Assembly (NCBI GenBank): GCA_037481875.1
Contig: JBBFKY010000008.1
Span: 90,691 to 154,690, forward strand
DNA length: 64,000 nucleotides
Direction: 5' to 3'
Source of the DNA: Desulfosoma sp.
GTDB taxonomy: Bacteria; Desulfobacterota; Syntrophobacteria; Syntrophobacterales; DSM-9756
The notes under the pieces were generated by a model. The model did no database searches and had not been told where the DNA came from. It saw only the letters and a list, made by a program, of their open reading frames with translations. This document shows, piece by piece, positions 34,572-44,648 of this stretch. Each line of letters begins with the position of its first letter. Position 1 is the first letter of the stretch. The position numbers and the translations under genes are program-made.

Positions 34572-36242
34572 ATTTTTTTTGAGGCCCAAAATTCCATGCT
34601 TGAGAAGCCAATCCACGTGCAGCAAAGCCGCCTGCCGGGAAAGTCCCAAAGAGTTTTTCACCATGAAAACGAGATCGTCGAGTCGATACCCCTTAGAAGC
34701 ATCGAGGCGGCGAATCAACGAGAGCACCTCTTTGCAAATGAATGATGAACTCTCCCCGTAAACGACGGGAACGAACCCCTCAGCCAATTGATCGAACCCA
34801 TAGGGGCTGACAGCAAACATTGTGTCTTCACGAAGTGTCTGAGTAGGGTAATGCCCAAAAATCTTCCTAAAATGGGGAGTAAGTATCGGCAACACTTGGT
34901 CTTTCGGTTGACTCCCGTTCCTCTCTCTCAGGGCGGCCTGCGCAAGTTCTTGCCAGAGATTTCCATATTCGGCGACAATGACAGACCATCGGTACCGCCC
35001 AGCTTCACATTGCCCAGCTTTTCCCATGGATTGCCTCGTCTCTTCCTGGGTCAACAGACAGGACAAGGCCTCCAGAAAGCTTTCCATGTCAAAGGCGACC
35101 TTTTGGGCTCGGTAATAACGAAGTACGGAAGAATCCAAAATGCCGGCAAGGTCTTCCCACGGTTCGGCTTCGGCGGAGGCGTAGGTCCGAACTAAAAATC
35201 CCGAAACACCCGGTTTGACCAGTTCACGATAGCCGTTGAAATCGGATGCGATGACCGGCAATCCATAGCTCATGGCTTCAAGGATCGTCAGGCCGAAAGT
35301 TTCCTGGTAGTTATCCACAAGAGAACAAAAAACGTCCGATGCCGCATAAAGTAGTTCTTTTCTCTCTAGAGAAACATTCGCTTCTATGCTGACGTGCGAG
35401 CCGATTCCTACATAGCGGCACAACTCGGAAACCAATCTAATGGCCTCTTTTTTCCCCGCTCCAGAGAGCACAAGACGGTACTTCCGGGAAAGCCCTTTCT
35501 CGCTAAACTTCCTGAACAGCCAAGCGCATCCCTCCAGGAACGGACTAAGATCCATTTTGCCTCGAACCGAAAACCGGCCAAGACACAAAACAACCACTTC
35601 GTCGAGTTTCCATCCCAACCGAAGGCGCGCTTCCTCTTTGTCCACAAGAGGCTTTTGCCGATCCGGAATTCCAAGAGGGATATGAACCAGGCGCGGTGCC
35701 TTTGGAAGAACCGCCTGAAAAGCTTCTTTGAATCGTTCTCGCAAGTAATCAAAGGTTTGGCTGAGCATCTTTTGTGCACAGAGGCTGGTACAGATGATTG
35801 CGTCATAGGGTTTGGGACATGCCAGCAAGAGGCTTAGGCACTTCGTATAGATGCTCAGGGTGTCCAGAGAATGCGTTACGCCCGTTACGGCAAAAGGAGC
35901 AATATCCAGGGCTCGATTTCGCCATTCCATCACGTAAGGCATATAAAAGGTGAAATCGCCATGATGCATGACATCGACGGGTTCACGGCGCAGTTCATCC
36001 CAAGCCAAGGCCTGAGGGATCGCCCTGGGTCTTGCCGGCGATTCCACAGGAGAGGTGAGATCATTCAGAAACCGACGCATCCTTTCGGTCTGAATTGTGT
36101 CCTGACAAAAAAAACGACATGATTTAAATCGCCCGTATCGAAAAAAGGCTTCGAGAAATTGCCTGTTGGCGGCAGGCATGCCCATTTTGTCCTGCCAAAA
36201 AAGATCATCGATCAGGAAAGGATCAAAACTTGCCCAATGCAT
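34569..36242 (-). CDS. GT4-family glycosyltransferase
   Basis: 557 residues. The C-terminal GT-B half is clear: VVVLCLGRFSVRGKMDLSPFLEG, RLVLSGAGKKEAIRL, and QETFGLTILEAMSYGLPVIASDFNGYRELV (the E-x7-E type nucleotide-sugar site). A C-terminal segment of about 100 residues (TPHFRKIFGHYPTQTL...) is extra and of unknown use. There is no membrane span. It lies between flagellin and two GT2/TPR genes in a same-strand run, consistent with glycosylation of flagellin or another exported protein. The donor and acceptor are not determinable here. Confidence 0.85.
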   Translation of the reverse strand: MHWASFDPFLIDDLFWQDKMGMPAANRQFLEAFFRYGRFKSCRFFCQDTIQTERMRRFLNDLTSPVESPARPRAIPQALAWDELRREPVDVMHHGDFTFYMPYVMEWRNRALDIAPFAVTGVTHSLDTLSIYTKCLSLLLACPKPYDAIICTSLCAQKMLSQTFDYLRERFKEAFQAVLPKAPRLVHIPLGIPDRQKPLVDKEEARLRLGWKLDEVVVLCLGRFSVRGKMDLSPFLEGCAWLFRKFSEKGLSRKYRLVLSGAGKKEAIRLVSELCRYVGIGSHVSIEANVSLERKELLYAASDVFCSLVDNYQETFGLTILEAMSYGLPVIASDFNGYRELVKPGVSGFLVRTYASAEAEPWEDLAGILDSSVLRYYRAQKVAFDMESFLEALSCLLTQEETRQSMGKAGQCEAGRYRWSVIVAEYGNLWQELAQAALRERNGSQPKDQVLPILTPHFRKIFGHYPTQTLREDTMFAVSPYGFDQLAEGFVPVVYGESSSFICKEVLSLIRRLDASKGYRLDDLVFMVKNSLGLSRQAALLHVDWLLKHGILGLKKN

Positions 36243-36267
36243 GCATCGTCATCCTCTACACCACGAG

Positions 36268-37719
36268 TCAGGCCCCACGTCCCAGCCGCTGACTGAGAAT
36301 CTCATAAGCCTTGACAACGGGGAAATCGTTGACTCCCTTGGCTACCAAGGACGCAAACACCCGCAAAGCCCTTCGATCGGCCCCGAGTTGCCAGTAAGTA
36401 TTGCCTAGTTTGATCGCCGCTTCGATATTGTCGGGTTCCTTGACCAAGGCTTTCTGAAAAGCTTTTACAGCCAAATGAAGCTTATTTTCCTGTTTGAGGA
36501 GGCTTCCATAACGGGTCCACCCCAAGGTCGAGAGAGCATACCCTCCCCAATCACGATGAAAAGCCTCAGAAGCAAGGTGCCACTGACCGTTTTCCACAGC
36601 CAGACAACCCAACTGCTCCCATACTTGATAACGCACGGCTTCGTCCTGCAAGACCTCCACACATCGAGAACAGGCTTCGATGCCTCCAACATGATAGAGA
36701 CTATAGGCCTGATGGCTGATGAGGTCAGCTACGTTGAGTTGTGGCCATGGAAGTCGCGTAACTACGTGACGGCTGAGATCGACGCTTTGGAAATAACGAA
36801 GTGCCTCTTTGTGACGATTTAAGCGCTGAGCCAGCCGACCAAGGCGAAAAAGCAGATAAGGATAGGGGCATGGAAAACCATTCAGCTGTAAAAGATACCT
36901 TTCAGCTTTTTGAGGATTTTTTTGATCCAAATGGGTTTCCGCACAAAAGAGAACGGCATCCCAAATAAAGGGCTCAAGGGCTTGGCTTTGAGTCGGCGTA
37001 GCGCAGAATTTCTTCTTTTTTAAAATGCTAAGACATGCTTCCATGCAGTTGAGGGCCTGCTCGTAATCCTCAAGAACATGATAGGAGATCGCGAGATAAT
37101 ACTGTATCGTTTCATCTTTTTGAGTGTCTTCACAATCATTTTGCGCTTTGTGGAGCAAATCAATATTTCTTCGGATTTTTGACTTCAACACATATGGGTT
37201 TGTATATCCATGATGTTCAATAACTATGTCCGTATCGACCAAGGGAATTCCAAGTCGTTCCAAAGCATGATCCAGTCTTTCATGGATGATGCCTTGAAAT
37301 CTGACACCCGGAAGATTAGGAACACAGCGAATCTGCATCAAGGAAGCAAATGGTTTCCCATGTCGAATATCTTTAAGCACGAAACAATAAGCTCGGCCAT
37401 CCAATAGAGTTTTAAGACGTCGAATTTTTTCTACGTTTTCGAGGTCCACACGATCGTCGGCATCGAGCCATAGAAGGTAACGCCCTCGAGCCCTTGCCAG
37501 CGAAGCGTTTCGGGCTGCAGAAAAATCATCATGCCAGGGGTAATCGGCCACCACATGCGCATATTTTTCGGCGATGGCCCGAGTCTCATCGATCGATCCC
37601 GTATCCACAACCACGATTTCATCGGCAAAGAGTCTGAAGTTTTGAAGCGCCTCTTCCAGCTGATGAGCTTCATTGCGCACAATCATGCAGACGGAAAGTG
37701 CTACAGGACAATCCATCAT
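36268..37719 (-). CDS. GT2 glycosyltransferase with C-terminal TPR-like repeats
   Basis: 483 residues. The N-terminal GT-A domain has SVCMIVRNEAHQLEEAL, DEIVVVDTGSIDETRAIA and YLLWLDADDRVD, giving DxD-type metal binding. The second half is helical with TPR-like motifs (AIKLGNTYWQLGADRRALRVFASLV), probably for acceptor-protein binding. This domain combination is seen in protein-modifying glycosyltransferases. The gene overlaps its paralogue by 50 nt. The start is either of two adjacent ATGs and lacks a clear ribosome binding site. Confidence 0.85.
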   Translation of the reverse strand: MMDCPVALSVCMIVRNEAHQLEEALQNFRLFADEIVVVDTGSIDETRAIAEKYAHVVADYPWHDDFSAARNASLARARGRYLLWLDADDRVDLENVEKIRRLKTLLDGRAYCFVLKDIRHGKPFASLMQIRCVPNLPGVRFQGIIHERLDHALERLGIPLVDTDIVIEHHGYTNPYVLKSKIRRNIDLLHKAQNDCEDTQKDETIQYYLAISYHVLEDYEQALNCMEACLSILKKKKFCATPTQSQALEPFIWDAVLFCAETHLDQKNPQKAERYLLQLNGFPCPYPYLLFRLGRLAQRLNRHKEALRYFQSVDLSRHVVTRLPWPQLNVADLISHQAYSLYHVGGIEACSRCVEVLQDEAVRYQVWEQLGCLAVENGQWHLASEAFHRDWGGYALSTLGWTRYGSLLKQENKLHLAVKAFQKALVKEPDNIEAAIKLGNTYWQLGADRRALRVFASLVAKGVNDFPVVKAYEILSQRLGRGA

Positions 37720-39058
37720 TGTTATTACCCTTGGTTTTGGAAAATCTTTGAGCCTGCCATGCCTGGATCAGTGTAGCCGTGGCTCGGCCCGCTGCGTCCT
37801 TGAGAAACTTTCCTGGATACTTTCGATAAAGTGCCAGGGCTTTTGTTGGACACCCGCTCCGAAAGAACGCGTATGCCAGGGGCGGAGCGAGATCCTCCAT
37901 CGGCAATCCTCGCTTGAAAGCTTTTAGCAAACACTCCACTGCTTGCTCATAAGCTCCACAGTGAAGAAGACTCAGACCTTCGTGCGCTAAAAGCTCAGCC
38001 CTTTCGTCAATAGACTTTCGATACCTTCGAAAAAACTGAACCGCCAAGGCTTCTTCACCTGCTTCTCTCGCGGCAACCGCTAAAATTCCAAGCAGGGCAT
38101 TCTCTTTGTAAAAATGCTCCTGAGTCAAAGCCGTTCGGCGCTGCACAACAGGCAAGCGACCAAACTGATAGGCTTGCCACAAGAAAGGGAAGGCTTCTTT
38201 ATAGCGTCTCTGGAAAAAAAGACTTAGGCCGAGATAAAGTCGGGCTGTGTTTTGTTGGGGAATTTGTGCCAAGGATTCTCGCGCATACCTTTCAGTGAGA
38301 GGGTAGTCCTGGTCGGAGTAAGCATTAAGACTAAGGAGGTTAAGGATCATGCATTCTAGAATTTTTGTTGGAGGTTTTAACGCATAGGCCATTTTCAGGG
38401 ATCGCAAAGCCTCTTTTCGCCGCCCAAGCCCGTAAAGGGTGTAGCCTACCAAGTAATGAGAGACGGCATCTTGAGGGTTCAGCGCCAACTGTTCCTGAAG
38501 GATTTCCAGGTTTCGAACAAGCTTTGCGCGCATTCCTTCTTCGGAGATCGCATATCCATAGTGGTTAATGACAAAGGAAGCTGAAACGATCTTTCGCCCC
38601 ATACGCAGAAGCCATGGGTCCACCCCTTCATGGGCTTTTCCCTCAAAACGAATGCCGTCTAATTTTCGAAACAGTCTTACGGCATGATGAACATCAAAGG
38701 AGCCATCTTGATGAAAGTTTCGGATTGGAACAAGGAAAGCATCCCCGTCTGTCCTGAAACACTCGGTCTTTAGCTCGATCTTCTTTGCGGGAAGAACCAA
38801 TTCTTCGTCGGCATCCAACCACAAGACCCAGGGACCTTGAGTCAGAGACAAAGCATAATTCCTGGCTTCCGAAAAATCGCCGGTCCAAGAAAAAAAGAAA
38901 AGTTTGGTCCCATAACGCCGTGCAATCTCGAGAGTCCCGTCCGTAGATCCCGTATCCACGATGACGATCTCATCCACAGACGTTCGAACACTTTCCAGAC
39001 AGCGAGCTAAATTTTTCTCCTCATTCTTGACAATCATGGACAACGAGATGGTCTGCAT
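37670..39058 (-). CDS. GT2 glycosyltransferase with TPR-like C-terminus, paralogue of its neighbour
   Basis: 462 residues. Same layout as the downstream gene: SLSMIVKNEEKNLARCLESV, DEIVIVDTGSTDGTLEIA and WVLWLDADEELVLPAK in the GT-A domain, then TPR-like helices (AVSHYLVGYTLYGLGRRKEALRSLKMAYAL). GGAG precedes the ATG. The overlap of 50 nt with the next gene suggests translational coupling and a shared pathway. Specificity cannot be read from the sequence. Confidence 0.85.
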   Translation of the reverse strand: MQTISLSMIVKNEEKNLARCLESVRTSVDEIVIVDTGSTDGTLEIARRYGTKLFFFSWTGDFSEARNYALSLTQGPWVLWLDADEELVLPAKKIELKTECFRTDGDAFLVPIRNFHQDGSFDVHHAVRLFRKLDGIRFEGKAHEGVDPWLLRMGRKIVSASFVINHYGYAISEEGMRAKLVRNLEILQEQLALNPQDAVSHYLVGYTLYGLGRRKEALRSLKMAYALKPPTKILECMILNLLSLNAYSDQDYPLTERYARESLAQIPQQNTARLYLGLSLFFQRRYKEAFPFLWQAYQFGRLPVVQRRTALTQEHFYKENALLGILAVAAREAGEEALAVQFFRRYRKSIDERAELLAHEGLSLLHCGAYEQAVECLLKAFKRGLPMEDLAPPLAYAFFRSGCPTKALALYRKYPGKFLKDAAGRATATLIQAWQAQRFSKTKGNNNDGLSCSTFRLHDCAQ

Positions 39059-39243
39059 GCCGTCGACTCCGCAAAAATTTCAAGACAGGTGGGGCGCCAC
39101 TCCATCCCCTTGATGTATGCACGGCTCTTGCCTCTTGAACACCAGTGCGTGGCAGCTCTACAGACGGTTGGAAGCGCATCCGATGGACCGAAAATGACCG
39201 TTTTCTCCTCAACAACATTGGCTGAGTCCCTCGGCACCGGACA

Positions 39244-40830
39244 TCAACCAAGGTATTGCAGAATCCAGGCCATTCGTTGATCCATGGTGTGATCTTTCAA
39301 AACCCTCTCATGGCCGGCCCTTGCAATACTCACTCGCTCCTCAGGGTTTCTAATGTAATGATGTATCAATTTCCTTATTTCTTGGCGATTGCGGTAAACA
39401 ACCACGTCACGCCCTATATCGAACAGTTCACCTATGGCAGGAGAATGTTCCGCCAGAACAAAGGCTTGGCACGCCAAAACATCAAAAACTCGCATGGTCA
39501 CAATGTCGTTCTGATAAGCTCGTGCTATGTCCAGGTTAATCCATGAAGCGTTATATATTTTGGTAAGCTCCAAACCATGCTTGGCAGGACCTTGATAGAC
39601 GGAAGGTGGGCACATCTCGGCCCATCCGTCATCACCCCAAATCTTGCACCCATAGGGCATTTCAAGAACCTCGCCAACGATTCTTCGACGATGAGCCGAT
39701 GCTTTCTCTTCAGCCGCACATAAGCCCAGATCCAAAAGACGGCCGTCATGGCCGGGAACCGGTCGGCTCAAGTTCGTTGCTTCTTCCGGATTCAAACCAT
39801 GCAAAAGACATGTTTCTTCAAACAGACGTCTCAAGGTTTGCGCCTGTGCCAGCATGGAACTTCCCACAAAGGAGATGGGCGCTTCATAACGCTCCAGTTC
39901 TTCCTTAGAGAGCATCATGGGGTAGCGCCGTCTAGGGTTGGTGGCTAAGGGAAGATACTCTACGGCTTGGTAGCCGGATTCCTTGTAGTGAGGAATGCGC
40001 GCCTTGCGATACGTAAAAATTTTCGTCGTGGTAGCTTTCGTTTTGTGGGGTTTTAAACGTTCCACCGTCGGATCAATCTCCCACGCGACATAGTTCATGC
40101 CGATATCCTCACACAAGGAGGCCAAGCCAGGGATGAAATTGATGCTCAGGACAAAGCGGGGATCAAAGGTTTTGATCTGACGCCTGGTCTCTTCGAGGGA
40201 AACCTGTTGAGGATCCCATAGCCACACGTGACATCCCAGTTGCTGCAAGGCGTCCGCGACATCATCAATGAAAAGACCGCCCGCAGCCACGAGAACACGT
40301 CGTGGAGAGTCGGTGTTTATCCGAAGCCGTTCCCAATGGGGCCTATAAGCGCTTTGAAGCCATGGATGGTAAAAGATACGGAAATTCTCAGCCTCTTGGC
40401 GCCACCAGGGAATTACATCAGCACCAAGAAGCAAGGAGAGGTTTCTTGTCAGCAGCGGACGGCTGAAATCATGCAAAGATAGGCACATGCGCAAAAGCCA
40501 GGGGTCTTGCTCGTATGCGACAATACGACGCTCCCTTGGGATTTTCTTGAGCAACAGGGCCAATTCATAGCCAAGCCCGACACCAAAACAAAAAACATTC
40601 CACCTTTCCTGCGCGACAAATTCCTCCACTGCCTTTTCTGCGCTTTTAACCGGATTTTCGAGACACTGAACGGGAATATTCAGCCGGGTGAACCGAGCCG
40701 TCAGTTCACCCGATGGGGATGGAAACAATTCTATATGGTCACTTCCAACAGGTTCGCAAAGCCTCAGAGCCAACGACGGGTTTTGAAAGGCCAAAGCCTT
40801 GAGATTGCGTTGAAGAAGCCCCGAATCCAT
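39244..40830 (-). CDS. Maf-like / CgeB-type glycosyltransferase
   Basis: 528 residues. Residues about 60-130 carry a Maf-like block (NVFCFGVGLGYELALLLKKIPRERRIVAYEQDP), typical of motility-associated flagellin glycosylation factors. The C-terminal half resembles CgeB-like GT-B enzymes (FSYVGSSML-like, KIYNASWINLDIARAYQNDIVTMRVFDVLACQAFVLAEHSPAIGELFD). It sits within the flagellin-side glycosylation run. A flagellin glycosylation role is inferred from the Maf-like domain and position; substrate is unknown. Confidence 0.75.
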   Translation of the reverse strand: MDSGLLQRNLKALAFQNPSLALRLCEPVGSDHIELFPSPSGELTARFTRLNIPVQCLENPVKSAEKAVEEFVAQERWNVFCFGVGLGYELALLLKKIPRERRIVAYEQDPWLLRMCLSLHDFSRPLLTRNLSLLLGADVIPWWRQEAENFRIFYHPWLQSAYRPHWERLRINTDSPRRVLVAAGGLFIDDVADALQQLGCHVWLWDPQQVSLEETRRQIKTFDPRFVLSINFIPGLASLCEDIGMNYVAWEIDPTVERLKPHKTKATTTKIFTYRKARIPHYKESGYQAVEYLPLATNPRRRYPMMLSKEELERYEAPISFVGSSMLAQAQTLRRLFEETCLLHGLNPEEATNLSRPVPGHDGRLLDLGLCAAEEKASAHRRRIVGEVLEMPYGCKIWGDDGWAEMCPPSVYQGPAKHGLELTKIYNASWINLDIARAYQNDIVTMRVFDVLACQAFVLAEHSPAIGELFDIGRDVVVYRNRQEIRKLIHHYIRNPEERVSIARAGHERVLKDHTMDQRMAWILQYLG

Positions 40831-40856
40831 AATTTTTAGGACCAGGAAGGTATTCC

Positions 40857-41996
40857 TTAAAGCGCCGATCCCTGGAAGACGGCCAAATCCTCCAGAGAAG
40901 CCGAGCCGTTAGAGATCGGCTCATCGTCTTTTTGGCAAATTGTTTGAAGAGCTTCGGCGGCCTGTTTGTGGGAAGGATCCACTTCCAAAGCGGCTCGAAA
41001 CATTTCCATCGCTTCTTCATGGCGATTGAGGTTTTGTTCCAAAAGCCCCAGCCCATAATAAGCGTCCGCCAAATGGCTTGAAATTTTTAAAGCCCGTCCG
41101 TAGGCTCCAATGGCCCCTTGGTAATCCCCAAGATCTGCCAGCTTACGGCCCATTTCCACATAGACATGGGCCACCTTTTCGGACAAACCATCCCCATTCC
41201 AAGACGTAGCCAAAGCTTGAACAAAGCGTCGGTAATCTGACCAGGCTTCCTCGTCATTTCCATGACGGCTCAAATAAATTTGAAGAAGATCGGCCGCCGT
41301 CTCCCACTGGGACAAATCGCCCAAAGCACGAGCACTGTTCAAAAGGATTTCGCCGTCCAGAGGATCCACATCCAAGGCTTTTTGAAAATATTCCAAAGCG
41401 GCTGTGGTGTTTCCTTGTTGCCAGGCAACAACACCCAGATTGTTCAAAGCCTTGGCATTGCCGGGATCCTTTTCGTACGCCAATTCAAAACATACCTTAG
41501 CCCTGTCAAACTTTTGTCTCAAAAACTCTTCTTCTCCAACCCGTACGAGGACCTGGCTTTCGGATTCCTCTCGATCGCTTCGTTGAGGCTGCCCCACAGG
41601 GCTCGTAACCACCGATGAGAAACTCACGTGCTGAGTCAGGAACCGGCTCAGCCTGTCTTTGGCCTCAAGATCCCAGGGATTTCGCTCCATATAAGCCGAC
41701 AGAATGTCTTCCGCGTCTTTTTGACGACCCACGGCGACGAAAACCTTGAGGAGGGCTTCGATTACCTGCACATCGTCTTGATCCAGCATGAGCGCTTTTT
41801 CCAGGGCTTCAAGGGCCTCGCGGCGTTTTCCTGCCTCCCACAGAACCGATCCCAATCGAGCCAAGATAGCGGTATCATATGGGGCTTCTGCCGAAGACTT
41901 TCGCAAGAGCGCCTCCGCTTCGTCCCATCGCCTGATGTCTATCCATCTTTTCAGAAGATCCTCATTAACGCGCTTCGCTTCTTCACCCTCCCACAT
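40857..41996 (-). CDS. TPR-repeat protein
   Basis: 379 residues made almost wholly of TPR units, for example GSVLWEAGKRREALEALEKALMLDQDD, GVVAWQQGNTTAALEYFQKALDVDP and GLLEQNLNRHEEAMEMFRAALEVDP. There is no signal peptide or catalytic domain. GGGAGGG precedes the ATG. It is encoded 26 nt before the Maf-like gene and likely scaffolds the glycosyltransferases or presents their acceptor. Confidence 0.85.
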   Translation of the reverse strand: MWEGEEAKRVNEDLLKRWIDIRRWDEAEALLRKSSAEAPYDTAILARLGSVLWEAGKRREALEALEKALMLDQDDVQVIEALLKVFVAVGRQKDAEDILSAYMERNPWDLEAKDRLSRFLTQHVSFSSVVTSPVGQPQRSDREESESQVLVRVGEEEFLRQKFDRAKVCFELAYEKDPGNAKALNNLGVVAWQQGNTTAALEYFQKALDVDPLDGEILLNSARALGDLSQWETAADLLQIYLSRHGNDEEAWSDYRRFVQALATSWNGDGLSEKVAHVYVEMGRKLADLGDYQGAIGAYGRALKISSHLADAYYGLGLLEQNLNRHEEAMEMFRAALEVDPSHKQAAEALQTICQKDDEPISNGSASLEDLAVFQGSAL

Positions 41997-42262
41997 GGGT
42001 CACCCTCCCTTTTTTCTTAGACTTCACTTCAGAGTCATTCGCAAAACATTCTGATGCGATATTGATGCCAAGTTCCTAGATTTCATGCACATTAAAAGTT
42101 AAAGGCCACCCCTACAAAGCATAACCCTTGGATCGTCTTGACCTGTTGCATGACGAGTGTTGAAAAAATGACACTCTTGGAGTCGTCCAAAGCAGGAACA
42201 GCTTGAATACAACGAGTGCTTGTTGAAAGCCCAGGCGAACTGAAACGGAGCTTTCTTGTCAT

Positions 42263-44611
42263 TCAGCGAAAACGAAACCTAGCGATGGGTTTTTGGACGA
42301 GCAAGCAAATTCTCGCTAGAATTAAATCTGTAATTCTCTTCCAGTTGTAATGTTGAAGAACGTGATCGCATGCCGTTTGAGCTTTTTGCTTTGCTTCTTC
42401 GAAGTTCTCATAAACGTGAAGCAAAAGCTTTTGGAGCTCCTCTAGATCCGGCTCGAGGACCCATCCAGCCCCGCTGGCAAATTGAATGGTTGGTGCAGTG
42501 AAGGCTCGGCGAGTTGCTTTAATTTTATAAGTAAATTCAGGCTTGCAAAAATCGTCCGTAGCCCCCCCCTCTGTCACGATCACTGGGACGCCGCAAGCCA
42601 TCGCTTCTAGGACCGGCATGCCAAATCCCTCTCCACGATAAGGGTGCACCAGGCAGTTACATGCTTTGTACAAACGGGGCATCAAACTTTCATCGAGATC
42701 TTCGTCGATATATAAAATCTCGGGTGCCCTCGGATCCTTTTGCAAAGCTTGAATGGCGCTGATAAGCCCCTGGCCCTTGTAGAATGAATTTTGCCCAAAG
42801 TCCTTGACAACAAGTGTGACATCATCTGACCTTGTAAACACATTCCTATAAGCAGTAAGCAAGACATCTATTCCTTTACGCCAAATGGTTCCGCCAACAA
42901 ATAGAAATTTGAACGTTTTCTTAGTCTTTAACGGCAGAGGCTCCACGACCTGATTGTAAGTATTAGGATTAATCCCAAGAGGAAGAAAATGAAGACGTTC
43001 CGGAGGAACCCCGCTCGACACATAGGTTTTCCAAACATGCCTGCTAGGAACCCATAATTCATCAACAAGAGTACTCATAGGTTTCACCCAGTCATACGGC
43101 AGTCGACCATATTCCCAATGTTGAATCATGACCCAATGTCCTCGCTCAGGAGGTGTAAAATTCGGCGGCCACTCATGTCGTACGTGGACACATGGGTTCA
43201 TGCCGCCGCTTCGATAAAAATACCGCATAAGTTTCCGAATGTTGATGTCATTCTTTAATGAAAGCTGTCGATAATCCTTTGGTATTAGAGAAAGGAACAC
43301 TTCTTGCCGGTCCGAGAGGTTGAGACAAATTTCCCTGTTTATATTGGCCAGAGAGCTGTAGACAAGCTGGGGACCTTCCCACACGACCTCCACGCGAGAA
43401 TTCTCTTGGGCTAAGCTCGTCATCCCTTTCAACTCAAAATGGGAACGGGGCATGTAAGATGTGATGGCTTCCAGACGATCCAAAGCTTTGTTCGCGGCCG
43501 CCTCCCAACTCCAGTTTTTGACAACATCTACTCGAGCTTGCAAAGCTTTTGATCGAGCCTCCGCTGAATGTTCATAAACGTGACGGAGCTGGGTTTTTAA
43601 ACTGTCCAGGGAAGGTGAAGCCCAAAGGTGCCCCCGATAGAACTCGAATTCCATTTCACCACCAACCTCTTCAAGCCCATTGATCTCTACCAAATAAGAA
43701 TTCTTGTCATTCATGAACGCTAAATTCCCCCCCCATCGAGTGCCGATGGCTGGCAGGCCACAGGCCATGGCTTCCATGTATGGTCGCCCCCAGCCTTCTC
43801 CACGGGAAGGAAGAACAAAAGCATCGGCGGTGGCGTACAATCGCGGCATGAGCTTTGCCGGGATCTGGTCTCCCAGGACAATGATTGGAGCTATATCGAA
43901 AGGAGACGCACCTAGCTGTCGTTGCAGGAATTGATGTATCCTCTCGTGGATCACATATTTCACATTTATGGAGTCCACCGCGTTTATGGGATACGTCCTT
44001 AAAATAAGACAAACATCTTCGTGGGGTGCAAAGACTTCGGCCCAAGCTTTGAGTAACAGGTCCCATCCCTTGCGATATGTCCACTCAAAGACGGAAAGAA
44101 AAGCAAATGAACGTTTGCCCGGGATCAAAAGCGGCTTGAAACCGGGTCTAAAGAATTCCGAATCGATTCCTTGCGGTACCACGTGTATTGGAGTCCTTAC
44201 GCCACTTCGAAGAAATGTTTCCACATTAAATGGCGTAGGCACCCAGATTTCATCCATCTCGTCGCATTTCTCGACCCACGAGGCAGGAATCCGGTCGGTC
44301 TCGAAAACCGTCCTTCCAATGTTAAAAATAGCTCTTTCGTCGCGATGAAAGGCATAAGCAGGGACCTGATCCAGATTTATGTATTCTTTGGATAAAGCCG
44401 TTTTCTGAAGCCTTCCAAATAGTTCCCGATCCTCCTTGTTCATCCCCTTGATAAACTCGCTGGAGAATCGGCCTACCGGCTCCACACGGAGAGGCCAGCC
44501 ATGCTGAATAGCTTTAATCAAATGCCGTGCTTCATCACCATACCCACTGGGATCGTAGATGGGCGCTTTCCAAAAGACCACGGGCTGACAGTCACGAAAC
44601 ACCTTTCTCAT
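42263..44611 (-). CDS. Tandem GT4 glycosyltransferase (two fused domains)
   Basis: 782 residues with two GT-B glycosyltransferase units. The first (about 1-385) has IYDPSGYGDEARHLIKAI, DRIPASWVEKCDEMDEIWVPTPFN, and ADAFVLPSRGEGWGRPYMEAMACGLPAIGTRWGG. The second (about 400-770) has DELWVPSRHVWKTYVSSGV and NCLVHPYRGEGFGMPVLEAMACGVPVIVTEGGATDDF. Each carries its own E-x7-E site, so it may add two sugars. AGGAGGGG lies just upstream of the ATG. It ends 250 nt before the TPR gene. Confidence 0.87.
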   Translation of the reverse strand: MRKVFRDCQPVVFWKAPIYDPSGYGDEARHLIKAIQHGWPLRVEPVGRFSSEFIKGMNKEDRELFGRLQKTALSKEYINLDQVPAYAFHRDERAIFNIGRTVFETDRIPASWVEKCDEMDEIWVPTPFNVETFLRSGVRTPIHVVPQGIDSEFFRPGFKPLLIPGKRSFAFLSVFEWTYRKGWDLLLKAWAEVFAPHEDVCLILRTYPINAVDSINVKYVIHERIHQFLQRQLGASPFDIAPIIVLGDQIPAKLMPRLYATADAFVLPSRGEGWGRPYMEAMACGLPAIGTRWGGNLAFMNDKNSYLVEINGLEEVGGEMEFEFYRGHLWASPSLDSLKTQLRHVYEHSAEARSKALQARVDVVKNWSWEAAANKALDRLEAITSYMPRSHFELKGMTSLAQENSRVEVVWEGPQLVYSSLANINREICLNLSDRQEVFLSLIPKDYRQLSLKNDINIRKLMRYFYRSGGMNPCVHVRHEWPPNFTPPERGHWVMIQHWEYGRLPYDWVKPMSTLVDELWVPSRHVWKTYVSSGVPPERLHFLPLGINPNTYNQVVEPLPLKTKKTFKFLFVGGTIWRKGIDVLLTAYRNVFTRSDDVTLVVKDFGQNSFYKGQGLISAIQALQKDPRAPEILYIDEDLDESLMPRLYKACNCLVHPYRGEGFGMPVLEAMACGVPVIVTEGGATDDFCKPEFTYKIKATRRAFTAPTIQFASGAGWVLEPDLEELQKLLLHVYENFEEAKQKAQTACDHVLQHYNWKRITDLILARICLLVQKPIARFRFR

Positions 44612-44648
44612 CGCCCCTCCTAAGAGTTTTCCTCAGGTGTCACCGTTC

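Noticed and set aside
36268..39058. The two GT2/TPR genes as a single frameshifted gene
   Set aside because: Each has a complete GT-A start, DxD motif and TPR half, and their overlap is a simple 50-nt end overlap of paralogues.
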